Below, one piece after another: positions 8,179-16,689 of a stretch of 57,146 nucleotides of DNA (position 1 is the stretch's first letter; the number at the start of each line of letters is the position of its first letter). Source of the stretch: Caulobacteraceae bacterium (GTDB lineage Bacteria > Pseudomonadota > Alphaproteobacteria > Caulobacterales > Caulobacteraceae); NCBI GenBank assembly GCA_019746095.1, contig JAIESL010000023.1, forward strand, positions 1 through 57,146. The letters are read 5' to 3'. The notes under the pieces are model-generated. The model was not told the DNA's origin and made no database searches. It saw nothing but the letters and a program-made list of their open reading frames with translations. The translations under genes were made by a program, and so were the position numbers.

Positions 8179-8922
8179 CTAAATTCTCCAACTCCAAACC
8201 GCGAAGGTCGCAATCGCGAGTAGCGGGCCGAAGCGCATCCGCGCGCCGCCCGTCGCGGGCTTTGTGAGCAGAGACTTCACGATAACCGAGGCAAGTCCGA
8301 CGAACCAGAAGGCCAAGAGAAGGGGCGGCAGATGTCGCCATCCCATCCATGCGCCGACGGCGGCCGCCAGCAGGGGAGCACCGTCCCCCAGATCATCCCG
8401 TCCGAGCCGACGTCGATATATCATGCGAAACGACCGCAAGGTCGCAAACCCCACTGCAGCCCCGATGATGGCGTCCAGAACTGTTAGACGATCCATCACA
8501 GCCGCCGCGATCACGCCGCTCACGAGAAGCGGCAGAGCGAGACGACTTGGTCTCCAGTGGTGCTCCAGATCAATCACCGCGATCAGCAGCAGCTGCCAGC
8601 CGAGCAGGGCGGTCAGGATCGCCTCGGTAACCGTCGATCCCGCCAGCGCCGCCCAGACGCCCAAGCCGCCTGCCGCGAGCTCGATGAGCGGATATTTGAT
8701 CGGGATCGGCGCGGCGCACGTCCGACACCGCCCCCGCGTCCAGAGATAGCTGGCGACCGGCACAAGATCGGACCAGGGCAGAGTCCGGAGGCAGGCCCGG
8801 CAGTGCGAGCGCCCGATTGCGACGTCCTCGTCCGCGGGCCAACGCACACTGACCAGGCCGAGGAAACAGCCGACGACCAGGCCGATCAGGCCCAGATGCA
8901 AGGCCAGCAGGGCCGACGTCAT
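8179..8922 (-). CDS. gspO: Prepilin peptidase / leader peptidase of the T2SS
   Basis: 247 residues, polytopic. It has the cytoplasmic zinc site Cys41-x2-Cys44 and Cys66-x2-Cys69, and the two catalytic aspartates of A24 aspartic peptidases: Asp118 in LIAVIDLEHHWRP and Asp180 in DDLGDGAPLL (normally GxGD). It cleaves the short positive leader of pseudopilins (GspG, GspI, GspK here) and N-methylates the new N-terminus. It overlaps the GspC-like gene upstream by 4 bp and is the last gene of the minus-strand T2SS operon. Confidence 0.93.
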   Translation of the reverse strand: MTSALLALHLGLIGLVVGCFLGLVSVRWPADEDVAIGRSHCRACLRTLPWSDLVPVASYLWTRGRCRTCAAPIPIKYPLIELAAGGLGVWAALAGSTVTEAILTALLGWQLLLIAVIDLEHHWRPSRLALPLLVSGVIAAAVMDRLTVLDAIIGAAVGFATLRSFRMIYRRRLGRDDLGDGAPLLAAAVGAWMGWRHLPPLLLAFWFVGLASVIVKSLLTKPATGGARMRFGPLLAIATFAVWSWRI

Positions 8923-9398
8923 CCGCCCTGGATCGGCGGGCTCGCCTCTCCCGGGACCGGCGCCGCACCGCTCGCGGCCGGGTCAGGCCCGCTCGCGAAC
9001 ATTTCGATCCGCCGGTCACCGTCCGGGCCGCGCAGCGTCGCCGCGCAACCTCCCACAGCAACCAGCCGCCAGCCGTCGATTTCCTGTCCGATTGAGACCC
9101 TTTCGACCTCGCCGTCCGTGCTCCGCAGATAGGCCCGCCGGCCAGCGATGCCGACCAGGACCGGAAGGGCCTCGGGCGGTGGCGCGGTCTGGGGCGCCGC
9201 GTCAGGTCCCTCGAGCCGGAGCGCAAATCCCACGGCGGGCCCGCCGCGGCGCGTTTCGATATCCGGCCCGGTATAGCGCTCCGCCGCCGGCGGCCCTGCC
9301 GGGCGCGCCGCGCCGGTCGGCCAGGCGAGCAGGCCCAGCGTCAGGAGGGCGCACAGACCCAGCAGGCCGGGCAGCCAATGCCGGCGAAGATGTGTCAC
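8919..9398 (-). CDS. GspC-like inner-membrane T2SS protein
   Basis: 159 residues starting at GTG 9398, which overlaps the GspM-like stop (GTGA). It has one N-terminal membrane helix (WLPGLLGLCALLTLGLLAWP), a Pro/Ala-rich linker and a small beta domain (VLVGIAGRRAYLRSTDGEVE, VSIGQEIDGWRLVAVGGCAA) resembling the homology region of GspC/PilP, which contacts the secretin. The open frame extends upstream to 9977 but that part is out-of-frame GspM/GspL sequence. It lacks a PDZ or coiled-coil tail, so it is a short GspC type. Confidence 0.7.
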   Translation of the reverse strand: MTHLRRHWLPGLLGLCALLTLGLLAWPTGAARPAGPPAAERYTGPDIETRRGGPAVGFALRLEGPDAAPQTAPPPEALPVLVGIAGRRAYLRSTDGEVERVSIGQEIDGWRLVAVGGCAATLRGPDGDRRIEMFASGPDPAASGAAPVPGEASPPIQGG

Positions 9399-9883
9399 GC
9401 GATCACCATGAGCAGGACCAGGGTGCAGGTTCCGGTCCCGTCCGGCCCGACCCCGACGGCGAGGGATCTGAGGCGGATCGCCTCGCGGTTGACCGCCACC
9501 CAGTTGGCCGCCGCCGCCGAGGCCGCTCCGTCGCCCCGCGCCTGGACTCGGACTTCCGCCAGATGAAGGCCGCCGCCAAGCGGACGGACGGCCGGGGCTT
9601 CGACCGAGACGATGTTGAGGCCCAACTGGCCCAGCTGCCCGTTCAGATACTCCCCGACGGCGATCTTCGCGGACGCGCCGTTGCGCCGAACCGCCGGCTT
9701 CAGCGGACGCCACGGAGCCGCCGACGGGGCGGATGCGGCCGGGGCGGGCGTCGCCGTGTCCGCCTTGGCGCGATCGATCGCCACCAGATCGCCGCCGATC
9801 GCCGCCACGGAGGTCAGGACGATCCCGGCGAGCACGAGCGAGGCGAACGCCGTCGCCCGATGGATCCAGACCTGCCGGTTCAT
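9395..9883 (-). CDS. GspM-like T2SS assembly protein
   Basis: 162 residues: short cytoplasmic start, one membrane helix (ATAFASLVLAGIVLTSVAAI), a helical/Pro-Ala linker, then a ferredoxin-like periplasmic domain (GEYLNGQLGQLGLNIVSVEA, ending in CTLVLLMVIA). The size and topology match GspM/PilO-like proteins, which pair with GspL. ATG at 9883 overlaps the GspL stop by 4 bp. The name rests on position and topology because GspM sequences are poorly conserved. Confidence 0.65.
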   Translation of the reverse strand: MNRQVWIHRATAFASLVLAGIVLTSVAAIGGDLVAIDRAKADTATPAPAASAPSAAPWRPLKPAVRRNGASAKIAVGEYLNGQLGQLGLNIVSVEAPAVRPLGGGLHLAEVRVQARGDGAASAAAANWVAVNREAIRLRSLAVGVGPDGTGTCTLVLLMVIA

Positions 9884-10668
9884 GCACAGACCTCGCGCGG
9901 GAACACGACCGAACCGGCCTGGGTCGGATCGCCGTCGGTGGGCGGCGTGGCCCCGGCGGTAACCAGGGCCGAAACATTGGATCCGGGCCCGACGCTCAGG
10001 GTCACCGTGTGTTGATCCGCGGCCGCGTTCGTGACCGCGAGGCCTCCGGGCAGGCCGGCGCCGATGCGGCCGGCCACGCACAGGTACCGGGTCGCCGCGT
10101 CCGTGCGCTCCAGCGATATCCACTCGGTTCGGGCCGAGGCCTGTTGCTCGGCGAGGCGTGCCTGTTGGGCGGCCAGGCGCTTCTCGGCGGCGATCTCCGG
10201 CATCCGGCGTTCGCGCCATTGTTCGGTGCGCAGGTTGCCGGCCAGGGCGACGGCGGCCAGCCCGAGACAGATCAGCGCCGTGCGCGGGGCGTGCTTGAGC
10301 CAACGGGCCTCGCGATCATCGACGGCGCCGGCGTTTCGGAAGCGGAACACGACCGTCTGGTCCTCGACCGACCGGGTCACCGCCACGGTTCTCTGAGCCG
10401 AGAATGCCTCCCCGGCCAGGGCCGCGCGTCGCAGGATGCCGAGGGCGTAGACGGTTTCGCCTGCCTCCTGGCGCAGGGCGACCAGGTCGAACAGGGTGTC
10501 GGCGGCGGGCAGGGGGGACAACCGATCCAGCTGCATGCGGACGATCGCGCGGGCCTGTCGCGGCGCGCGGGTCGGCAGCCGCAGCACGCGGGTCATCACC
10601 TCCAACGCCGGGGCCGGCGTCGGGGGTCGTGTCGGGGTCAATTCGAGGGCGAGGTCGTCGAGCGGCAT
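9880..10668 (-). CDS. GspL-like T2SS protein
   Basis: 262 residues from ATG 10668. The first 120 residues form a cytoplasmic GspL/PilM-N-like domain (LPTRAPRQARAIVRMQLDRL, ALGILRRAALAGEAF), then a single membrane helix (TALICLGLAAVALAGNL), an Arg/Ala/Gln-rich coiled coil and a periplasmic ferredoxin-like tail. GspL recruits the GspE ATPase to the membrane through its cytoplasmic domain. The open frame continues upstream to 11031, but that stretch is a shadow of gspI and the pseudopilin remnant. The protein is shorter than the roughly 400 residues usual for GspL. Confidence 0.7.
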   Translation of the reverse strand: MPLDDLALELTPTRPPTPAPALEVMTRVLRLPTRAPRQARAIVRMQLDRLSPLPAADTLFDLVALRQEAGETVYALGILRRAALAGEAFSAQRTVAVTRSVEDQTVVFRFRNAGAVDDREARWLKHAPRTALICLGLAAVALAGNLRTEQWRERRMPEIAAEKRLAAQQARLAEQQASARTEWISLERTDAATRYLCVAGRIGAGLPGGLAVTNAAADQHTVTLSVGPGSNVSALVTAGATPPTDGDPTQAGSVVFPREVCA

Positions 10669-10869
10669 GACTGGCTGACGGTATCGTATTCGCAGCGCTC
10701 GGGAAGGCTGCACCGGTATCGGACTTCGACTTTTGTCGTTGATGCTGCCGCGCTCGTTTCCGAAGGTCGGCAGCGCGGCGCCGGCCGATCGGTGAGCCCG
10801 GCCTGGGATGTCGCGAGCCGCTGGCTGGCGCGCGCCAGGGCCGATCATCAGTTCGAGGACGCTGTAACC
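10638..10869 (-). pseudogene. Pseudopilin remnant (GspJ/GspH-like), frameshifted
   Basis: Between gspI and gspL the minus strand encodes a class-III leader junction, RAGYSVLELMI, in one frame. With one G fewer in the GGCCC run it would continue LALARASQRLA into another frame that ends KVEVRYRCSLPERCEYDTV, a plausible pseudopilin C-terminus. Together only about 80 residues remain, against about 200 for GspJ, and no start codon lies in frame just upstream. I read it as a decayed minor pseudopilin gene. A chance motif is possible. Confidence 0.4.
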
Positions 10870-11270
10870 GGCGCGACCGGAACGTCCGCTTCGACCGGGT
10901 CGTTCGGCGCGGGCGGTACGATGGCGTCCACGGTCAGATCCGGTCCGAAGCGGCGGTCGACGCTGATCCGCAGTCGGCGCGCGACCGAGGGCGTGTCCGC
11001 CGTCGCCGCGCTGGTGCTGGTGTAGGTCCATGATCGCCCATCGGTCGTGCCGGACTGTTGTCCATCGGGACGCTCCCCCGCGTAAAGCCCTTCGTACAGA
11101 TCGTCGGCGATGCGGACCGCGGTCAGCCGGTCGCGCGCCTGGGCCATCCGCGACACGGCGTTAGAGGCCAGGGCCACGGCGGCCGCCACGGCGAGCACGG
11201 TGATCGACAGCGCCACCATGGCGTCGATGGTCAAATAGCCTTCGCGGTCGCCGGAGGACTTACATGGCAA
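10848..11270 (-). CDS. GspI-like minor pseudopilin
   Basis: 140 residues. The leader MPCKSSGDREG is followed by YLTIDAMVALSITVLAVAAA, the cleavable prepilin signal and hydrophobic helix, with Asp instead of Glu at position +5. The rest is a short globular domain. TTG at 11270 overlaps the end of gspF, and no other start precedes the leader. Minor pseudopilins cap the T2SS pseudopilus; the place after gspF and the size fit GspI. It should be processed by the GspO enzyme of this cluster. Confidence 0.7.
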   Translation of the reverse strand: MPCKSSGDREGYLTIDAMVALSITVLAVAAAVALASNAVSRMAQARDRLTAVRIADDLYEGLYAGERPDGQQSGTTDGRSWTYTSTSAATADTPSVARRLRISVDRRFGPDLTVDAIVPPAPNDPVEADVPVAPVTASSN

Positions 11271-12450
11271 CGGCGTCGCCCACCGCCAACAGCCCCTGGA
11301 ACACCATCATGGTGATCAGGCCCACCATGCCCCCCACCACGATGATGACGAGGGGGGTGATCACCGACAGGACCCGTTCGATCGCTTCCTGGGCCCGACC
11401 CGCGAGCACGGCCGAGCCGTCGTTGAGCGCCTTGGCGACCTGGCCCGACTGCTCGCCCATCAGCACATAGTGGATGAGGTCCGGCGGCGTGTTCGGGATC
11501 GCCCTCAGCACCTCGCTCAGCCGCACCCCCTCCATCAGACGCTCGTCCTGGACGGCGAGGGCGCGGCTCAGCGAGGCGATGGTGACCGGCTCGCGGGCCA
11601 ACCGCCAGGCGGGGGCCAAGGGCACCCCGGCCTGGAGCATGACGGCCAGGCGCGAGGCGAAATTGGCGAAGACGAAATCCCGCATCGGCGATCGCTTGCC
11701 GCGCATCAAGAGGCGAGCGACGAGGTCGCCGCCGGTGCGCCGCGCGCGCGCCGAGACGGCGAGAAGGATGGCGAGCGCTGCGGTTCCGGCCGCGGCGATC
11801 GGCATCAGCAGGCGGACAATAGCGCCGAAGGTGAGCACGGCCTGGGTCTGGGGAGGAATGTCGCTCCCCATGCCTTCGAAGGCGGGCTCCAGCGAGGGCA
11901 GGACGGCATAGGCGTAGATGGCAATCGAGCCGAAGGCGACGAGGATGACGAAGACGGGATAGATGCACAGGGTGATCAGCCGCTTTTTCAGCTGATCCGC
12001 CGCCGCAAGCGATCGCGCGCCGGCGGCGAGGACCTCGCTCTGGCGTCCCGAAGCCTCGCCGCCCCGGGCCAGGGCCTGAAGAAATCGGGCTGGCGTCCCG
12101 CTGGCGACTTCCAGCGCCTTGGACAGGGGCTCGCCCGAGATCAGCCGCTGACGGACCTCACGGGCGATGGCGCTAACGCGCGGCGTTTCGCGGGTCTCTA
12201 GCAGGGACAGGGCCTGGGCCAGGGCCATGCCGCTGGTCATCAACTGGGCGAGGTCGCGCCCGAGCCGCGCAGCCTCGGCTTCGGTCAGGCGCAGCGGCCC
12301 CTGGTGCTGGAGGAGGGCGGGCCGGATCGTGACCGGGTGCAGGCGCGCGTCAATCAGCCGGTCCCGTAACGCAGCCGCCTCGGCCGCATAGCTGACGCCG
12401 CGATGTCGGCGGCCGTCGGCGCCCAGGGCGGTGAAGTGAAACGCCTTCAT
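11260..12450 (-). CDS. gspF: T2SS inner-membrane platform protein GspF
   Basis: 396 residues with the duplicated GspF architecture: a cytoplasmic four-helix domain (LGRDLAQLMTSGMALAQALS), helix ITLCIYPVFVILVAFGSIAI, a second copy (FANFASRLAVMLQAGVPLAP) and a C-terminal helix (LVIIVVGGMVGLITMMVFQG). GspF links the ATPase to the growing pseudopilus. ATG 12450 overlaps the gspE stop by 4 bp; the 10 residues upstream of it in the same frame belong to that overlap and are unlikely to be translated. Confidence 0.93.
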   Translation of the reverse strand: MKAFHFTALGADGRRHRGVSYAAEAAALRDRLIDARLHPVTIRPALLQHQGPLRLTEAEAARLGRDLAQLMTSGMALAQALSLLETRETPRVSAIAREVRQRLISGEPLSKALEVASGTPARFLQALARGGEASGRQSEVLAAGARSLAAADQLKKRLITLCIYPVFVILVAFGSIAIYAYAVLPSLEPAFEGMGSDIPPQTQAVLTFGAIVRLLMPIAAAGTAALAILLAVSARARRTGGDLVARLLMRGKRSPMRDFVFANFASRLAVMLQAGVPLAPAWRLAREPVTIASLSRALAVQDERLMEGVRLSEVLRAIPNTPPDLIHYVLMGEQSGQVAKALNDGSAVLAGRAQEAIERVLSVITPLVIIVVGGMVGLITMMVFQGLLAVGDAVAM

Positions 12451-14141
12451 CGATCGGCGACGCGCCAGGCGTCGCCCCAATCAATCATCCCCTCCGCAGA
12501 CTGGGCGAGGGCGTCCTGGCGCAGGGTGGCGTGGCCGGGCTGTTTGGCCAGTTCGGCCCGGAGCACGGCGGCGTGGGCTCCCGAGCCGATCAGTTCGCCC
12601 ATCTCGGGCGTGCAGAGCATCAGTTCGCTGACGGCTCGCCGCCCGCGCCGCCCGGTCTGGCCGCACGCCGGGCAGCCCCGCGCCCGACCGACGGGACCCT
12701 TGATCGGCTTCAGACCCGTCTCTTTCAGCGTCGCTGTCTCGTCCGTCGTCAGGGGCTCCATAACCTTGCAGGCGACGCAGAGCTGGGCGGCAAGGCGTTG
12801 GGCCATGACGCCGATCAGGGCGTCGCCGAGCAAATAGCGTTCGACGCCCATGTCGATCAGGCGCGACGGGGTGGTGGCGGCGTCATTGGTGTGCACGGTC
12901 GCCAGCACCAGATGGCCCGTCAGACTGGCCTGGACGGCCAGGCGCGCCGTCTCGGTGTCGCGGATTTCGCCGACCAGGATCACGTCCGGATCGTGGCGCA
13001 GGAAGGAGCGCAGGGCCGTCGAGAAGGTGAAGCCGGCGGCCTCATTGACCTGACTCTGGAGGATGTCCTCGAACACATATTCGACCGGGTCCTCGACGGT
13101 CAGGATCTTGTTGTGGGCTGAGGCAAGTTGGCGAAGCCCGGCGTAGAGGGTGGTAGTCTTGCCGCTGCCGGTCGGGCCGGTGACCAGCAGCAGGCCGTGG
13201 CTGCGGGTCAAGAGCTGGCTGAGTCCCGCGGCAACCGGCGTTCTCAATCCCAACCGTTCCAGCGAATAGTCGACGTCGCGGCGCGTCAGCAGGCGCACGA
13301 CCAGGGATTCCCCGAACACCGTCGGGGCCGTCGAGATGCGCACGTCGACCGGTACGCCCCGGACATTGATGGTGGTGCGGCCGTCCTGCGGCGCGCGCCG
13401 CTCCGCGACATCGAGGTCGGACAGGACCTTGATGCGGGCGATCAGGGCCGGCCCTAGATCGACGCCGAGCCGTTCCTGATCCTGCAGCTGGCCGTCGAGG
13501 CGGAAGCGCACGCGGGTGTGGTCGATCTTCTGTTCGATGTGAACATCGGAGGCGTTGAGCAGGAAGGCGCGTTCCAGAATCTGTTCGGAGATCCGCACCA
13601 CGGGCGCATCGCGGGCGATGTCCTTGAGCCGTTCGGCATCGTCGAGCCAGGTCGAGGTCGGCGCGGAGCCGAGGCCGGGGCCGTCCATCGCCGGCTCGGC
13701 GACGTCCTGGGCCTGACGCCAGGCGCTCAGGGTCAGGGTGCGGACGGCCACGTCGCGCCCGAGGGCGAAGCGCAGCGCCTCCAGGGTGGTCTCGTCGCCC
13801 GGATCGACGAGGCCCAGGCACCAGCCGCCGTGTTCGTCGGCCATGGCCACGGCGTACCGGTCCTGCAGAAAACGGACGCTCAGCCCCGGTAGTTCAACGC
13901 GGTCGATCGGGAGGCCGTCCGGCCACCGCGGCGCTTCATGCAAAGTGCTGCAGGCCTCAGCGATCGCGTCTTCAGTGGCGAGGCCCAGCAGGCTGAGCGC
14001 CACCGCCAGTGGTTGTCCCGAACTGCCGCTGGCCCTCAAGGCGCGCTCGATTGCGCTGCCGCGCAAGGCGAGCGCCTCGGCCAGGTCCGAGCGCGCGTGG
14101 ACGGGCGTGGGCAGTTCGAACTCGTCGGCTGAGACAGTCAT
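12447..14141 (-). CDS. gspE: T2SS assembly ATPase GspE
   Basis: 564 residues. N-terminal GspL-binding domain, then the AAA-type motor: DVHIEQKIDHTRVRFRLDG, Walker A GPTGSGKTTTLYAG near residue 320, Asp box LTVEDPVEYVF, Walker B DVILVGEIRD, His box LATVHTND. A zinc finger follows (LCVACK and CPACG), as in standard GspE. It is first gene of the minus-strand operon and diverges from gspG across a 71-bp gap. All catalytic elements are present, so the motor looks functional. Confidence 0.95.
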   Translation of the reverse strand: MTVSADEFELPTPVHARSDLAEALALRGSAIERALRASGSSGQPLAVALSLLGLATEDAIAEACSTLHEAPRWPDGLPIDRVELPGLSVRFLQDRYAVAMADEHGGWCLGLVDPGDETTLEALRFALGRDVAVRTLTLSAWRQAQDVAEPAMDGPGLGSAPTSTWLDDAERLKDIARDAPVVRISEQILERAFLLNASDVHIEQKIDHTRVRFRLDGQLQDQERLGVDLGPALIARIKVLSDLDVAERRAPQDGRTTINVRGVPVDVRISTAPTVFGESLVVRLLTRRDVDYSLERLGLRTPVAAGLSQLLTRSHGLLLVTGPTGSGKTTTLYAGLRQLASAHNKILTVEDPVEYVFEDILQSQVNEAAGFTFSTALRSFLRHDPDVILVGEIRDTETARLAVQASLTGHLVLATVHTNDAATTPSRLIDMGVERYLLGDALIGVMAQRLAAQLCVACKVMEPLTTDETATLKETGLKPIKGPVGRARGCPACGQTGRRGRRAVSELMLCTPEMGELIGSGAHAAVLRAELAKQPGHATLRQDALAQSAEGMIDWGDAWRVADR

Positions 14142-14212
14142 ATGAACGCCGTAGACTCGGCTCCGCTCCCCCTATAGTCGAATAGGAGTAGCGTGTTGGT
14201 TCGGGGGGAGCC
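14142..14212. promoter_or_regulatory. Divergent gspE/gspG promoter region
   Basis: The 71 bases between the two T2SS operons hold a short dyad, CCTAT-N6-ATAGG (14171-14186), and a purine-rich ribosome site for gspG (GGGGGGAGCC just before 14213). Both operons must be transcribed from here, so the dyad is a candidate regulator site. No clear -35/-10 pair can be assigned. Confidence 0.4.
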
Positions 14213-14671
14213 ATGGGGGATTTGAGCAAACAGAGGTTGCGACGCGCACGAGCGCCTCGCACCGGCTACACCCTGACGGAAATGCTGGTGGTCCTGGTCA
14301 TCATCGGCTTGATCAGCGCCATCGTCGTTCCCCAGACCCTGGGCCAGATGGACCGCGCCAAGGTGCGCGCGGCTCGGCTCAAGATGGAGAGCGTCGCCGC
14401 CGCGCTCGAAATGTATTCGGCCGATCTCGCCCGCTATCCGACCGCGGACGAAGGCCTCGCGGCCTTGATCGAACCGCCCGATGGTGTCGCCGACTGGGCC
14501 GGCCCGTATCTGTCGGACTCGGCCCTTACCCGGGATCCCTGGGGCCATGCTGTCGTCTATGAGCCGCCAGCCAGCGCCGGGGAGCGGTTCAAACTGACCA
14601 GCTATGGCTCCGACGGCGTGGCGGGCGGCTCGGGCTTCAAGCGCGACATTGTTTTGCAGATGTCCCAATGA
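14213..14671 (+). CDS. gspG: Major pseudopilin GspG
   Basis: 152 residues. The basic leader ends ...APRTG and is followed by YTLTEMLVVLVIIGLISAIV, the canonical processing site with Glu at +5. The globular part has the GspG pattern: LARYPTADEGLAALIEPP, DPWGHAVVYEPP (calcium-loop/beta region) and ITSYGSDG-like LTSYGSDGVAGG near the end. It forms the pseudopilus shaft that pushes substrates through the secretin. It is preceded by a strong ribosome site and overlaps gspD by ATGA. Confidence 0.95.
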   Translation: MGDLSKQRLRRARAPRTGYTLTEMLVVLVIIGLISAIVVPQTLGQMDRAKVRAARLKMESVAAALEMYSADLARYPTADEGLAALIEPPDGVADWAGPYLSDSALTRDPWGHAVVYEPPASAGERFKLTSYGSDGVAGGSGFKRDIVLQMSQ

Positions 14672-16689
14672 CGGTGCGTGCGCCTATCCTCCTCTGCGTC
14701 GTGCTCGGCCTGCTGACGGCCTGCGAGACGCCGCGCAGCATTCGCCCCGACCTCGCGGTCATCCCGCAGAATCGACCGGCCGCGCCGACGGACGCCCTGA
14801 CCGGCGGTGAGCCCCGTCCGGCGGAGGACCTGTCCTGGCGGATCGAGAACGCCGCACTCGCCCCCGCCGCGCCCGTGGTGCAATCCTCGCCGAGCCGCAA
14901 CTTCAACATCGTGTTCGACCAGGCCCCGGTCGCGGCCATCGCCGACGCCGTCCTGGGCCAGTCGCTGCGTCGCTCGTTCCGCATTGATCCTTCGGTGCAG
15001 GGAACCCTGACCTTCAATCTGACGGGGCGGATGAGCGAGGCGCAGGCCCTGTCGAGTCTCGATCGGGCGCTGCGGAGCGTCAACGCCGCCCTGGTTCCGG
15101 AGGGCGCGGGCTACGCCGTCGTGCCTTCGGCCCAAGCGGCCAGGCTGAGCGCCCCGCCCGTGTTCGCCCAAGGCGCCGCCGACGGTTTGGCCGGCTCGGC
15201 CGTCTATCAGGCGCGGTCGATCGGCGCGGCCGAGATCGCCCGGCTCCTGGAGCCCCTGGCGGGAGAGGCCGCCACCGTCCGCGCCGATCCGGGCCGCGAA
15301 CAGGTCTATATTTCCGGCGACCCGACCACGGTGAACGCCCTGATCCGCACGGCGCGCTCGCTCGACGTCGACTGGTTGCAGGGCAAGAGCCTGCAGTTCT
15401 TCCCCGTCCGCTACGCCACGCCGGCCGACATTGCTGCGGATATCCGCCAGGTGTTCGGCGGGCCCGACGGCCCGCTGGGCAACCAGATCCAGTTCATTGA
15501 GCTGACGCGCCTGAATGGCCTGCTGGTCATCTCCCGCTCGCCGGATGGGCTGGATCGCGCAGGAGAATGGATCGACAGGTTCGACCGTGCTCCGGCGCCG
15601 GCTTCTCGCCGCCTGCGTTCGATTCCCCTGGCCAATCTGGAAGCGGAGCAGTTCGTGACGACGCTGTCCGCCCTACTTGGAACGGGTGGGGCGTCAGCGA
15701 CGCCGGAAGCTCCTGCGGCGGGTCAAGCCCCACCGCCGACCCCGGCGGCCGGCGCCGCCTCGACGACTGCGGCGCCGGCGGTCTCTATGGGGTCGACCGG
15801 GGGACTCCGGATTACGGCCGACGCACGAACCAACGCGCTGATCCTGCTGGCCGATGATGCCGAGTACCGCAACGTCCTGGACATCGTGCGCGAACTCGAT
15901 GCGCCGCCTCCCCAGGTGCTGATCGAGGCGACCATCGCTGAGGTGACGCTCAATGATCGTCTGCGCTACGGTGTGCAGTGGTTCTTCGATGACGGCGATT
16001 TGACGGGAGGCTTCTCCTCCGGCTCGGACGATGACGCCGCGCCGAGCTTTCCTGGCCTGGCGATCCGCTACTTGAACTTGGACGTACGGGCGGTGCTCAA
16101 TGCCCTGTCCGCGGTCACAGACGTTCAGCTGATCTCGACCCCTCGGATCCTCGTTCTGTCCAATGAGAGCGCTGAGCTCCAGGTCGGGGATCAGGTGCCG
16201 ATCATCACCCAGACCGCCGTCGGAATTAACAACGACAGCCGCGTCCTCAACAGCGTCCAATATCGCGACACCGGCGTAGTGCTCTCGGTCACCCCGCGTG
16301 TGACCGAGAGCGGGCGCATGTTCATCGAGATCGCCCAGGAAGTCTCGGAGGTGTCCGGCACGACCTCGTCCGAGATCGATTCGCCGACCATCCAGCAGCG
16401 CCGCCTGAGCACCCGCATCCAGGTGGAGGACGGGCAGCTGGTGGTGCTCGGCGGCCTGCTGCGCTCCAGCCGCAGCCTCGGGGACACTGGCGTACCGTAT
16501 CTGAGCCGCATCCCGGCGCTGGGCGCCCTGTTCCGCACGCGCGACACGACTGAACGCCAGACCGAATTGGTGATGTTCTTGCGGCCGACCGTCATCCGGG
16601 CCCGTTCGGATATCGACGCCATCACCAATGAGATGGTGGGGAGGCTGCAAGCCTTGGGGTTGCCGGTTGAATCGCCGTCGCGCCCCTAG
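14668..16689 (+). CDS. gspD: Outer-membrane secretin GspD
   Basis: 673 residues. A lipoprotein signal with lipobox LLTAC (Cys19) is followed by N0 (FNIVFDQAPVAAIADAVLGQ), N1-N3 ring domains (e.g. VRADPGREQVYISGDP, ITADARTNALILLADDAEY), a Pro/Ala-rich insert in N3 (about 350-380), and the secretin barrel domain (VPIITQTAVGIN, GLLRSSRSLGDTGVPYLSRI, ELVMFLRPTVI). The lipobox suggests self-anchoring or outer-membrane sorting without a separate pilotin, and no gspS is present. It forms the outer-membrane channel. Confidence 0.95.
   Translation: MTVRAPILLCVVLGLLTACETPRSIRPDLAVIPQNRPAAPTDALTGGEPRPAEDLSWRIENAALAPAAPVVQSSPSRNFNIVFDQAPVAAIADAVLGQSLRRSFRIDPSVQGTLTFNLTGRMSEAQALSSLDRALRSVNAALVPEGAGYAVVPSAQAARLSAPPVFAQGAADGLAGSAVYQARSIGAAEIARLLEPLAGEAATVRADPGREQVYISGDPTTVNALIRTARSLDVDWLQGKSLQFFPVRYATPADIAADIRQVFGGPDGPLGNQIQFIELTRLNGLLVISRSPDGLDRAGEWIDRFDRAPAPASRRLRSIPLANLEAEQFVTTLSALLGTGGASATPEAPAAGQAPPPTPAAGAASTTAAPAVSMGSTGGLRITADARTNALILLADDAEYRNVLDIVRELDAPPPQVLIEATIAEVTLNDRLRYGVQWFFDDGDLTGGFSSGSDDDAAPSFPGLAIRYLNLDVRAVLNALSAVTDVQLISTPRILVLSNESAELQVGDQVPIITQTAVGINNDSRVLNSVQYRDTGVVLSVTPRVTESGRMFIEIAQEVSEVSGTTSSEIDSPTIQQRRLSTRIQVEDGQLVVLGGLLRSSRSLGDTGVPYLSRIPALGALFRTRDTTERQTELVMFLRPTVIRARSDIDAITNEMVGRLQALGLPVESPSRP

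Noticed and set aside
8919..9977. 352-codon frame as one GspC protein
   Set aside because: Its first 190 codons overlap gspM and gspL in another frame; the GTG at 9398, overlapping the GspM stop, is the credible start.
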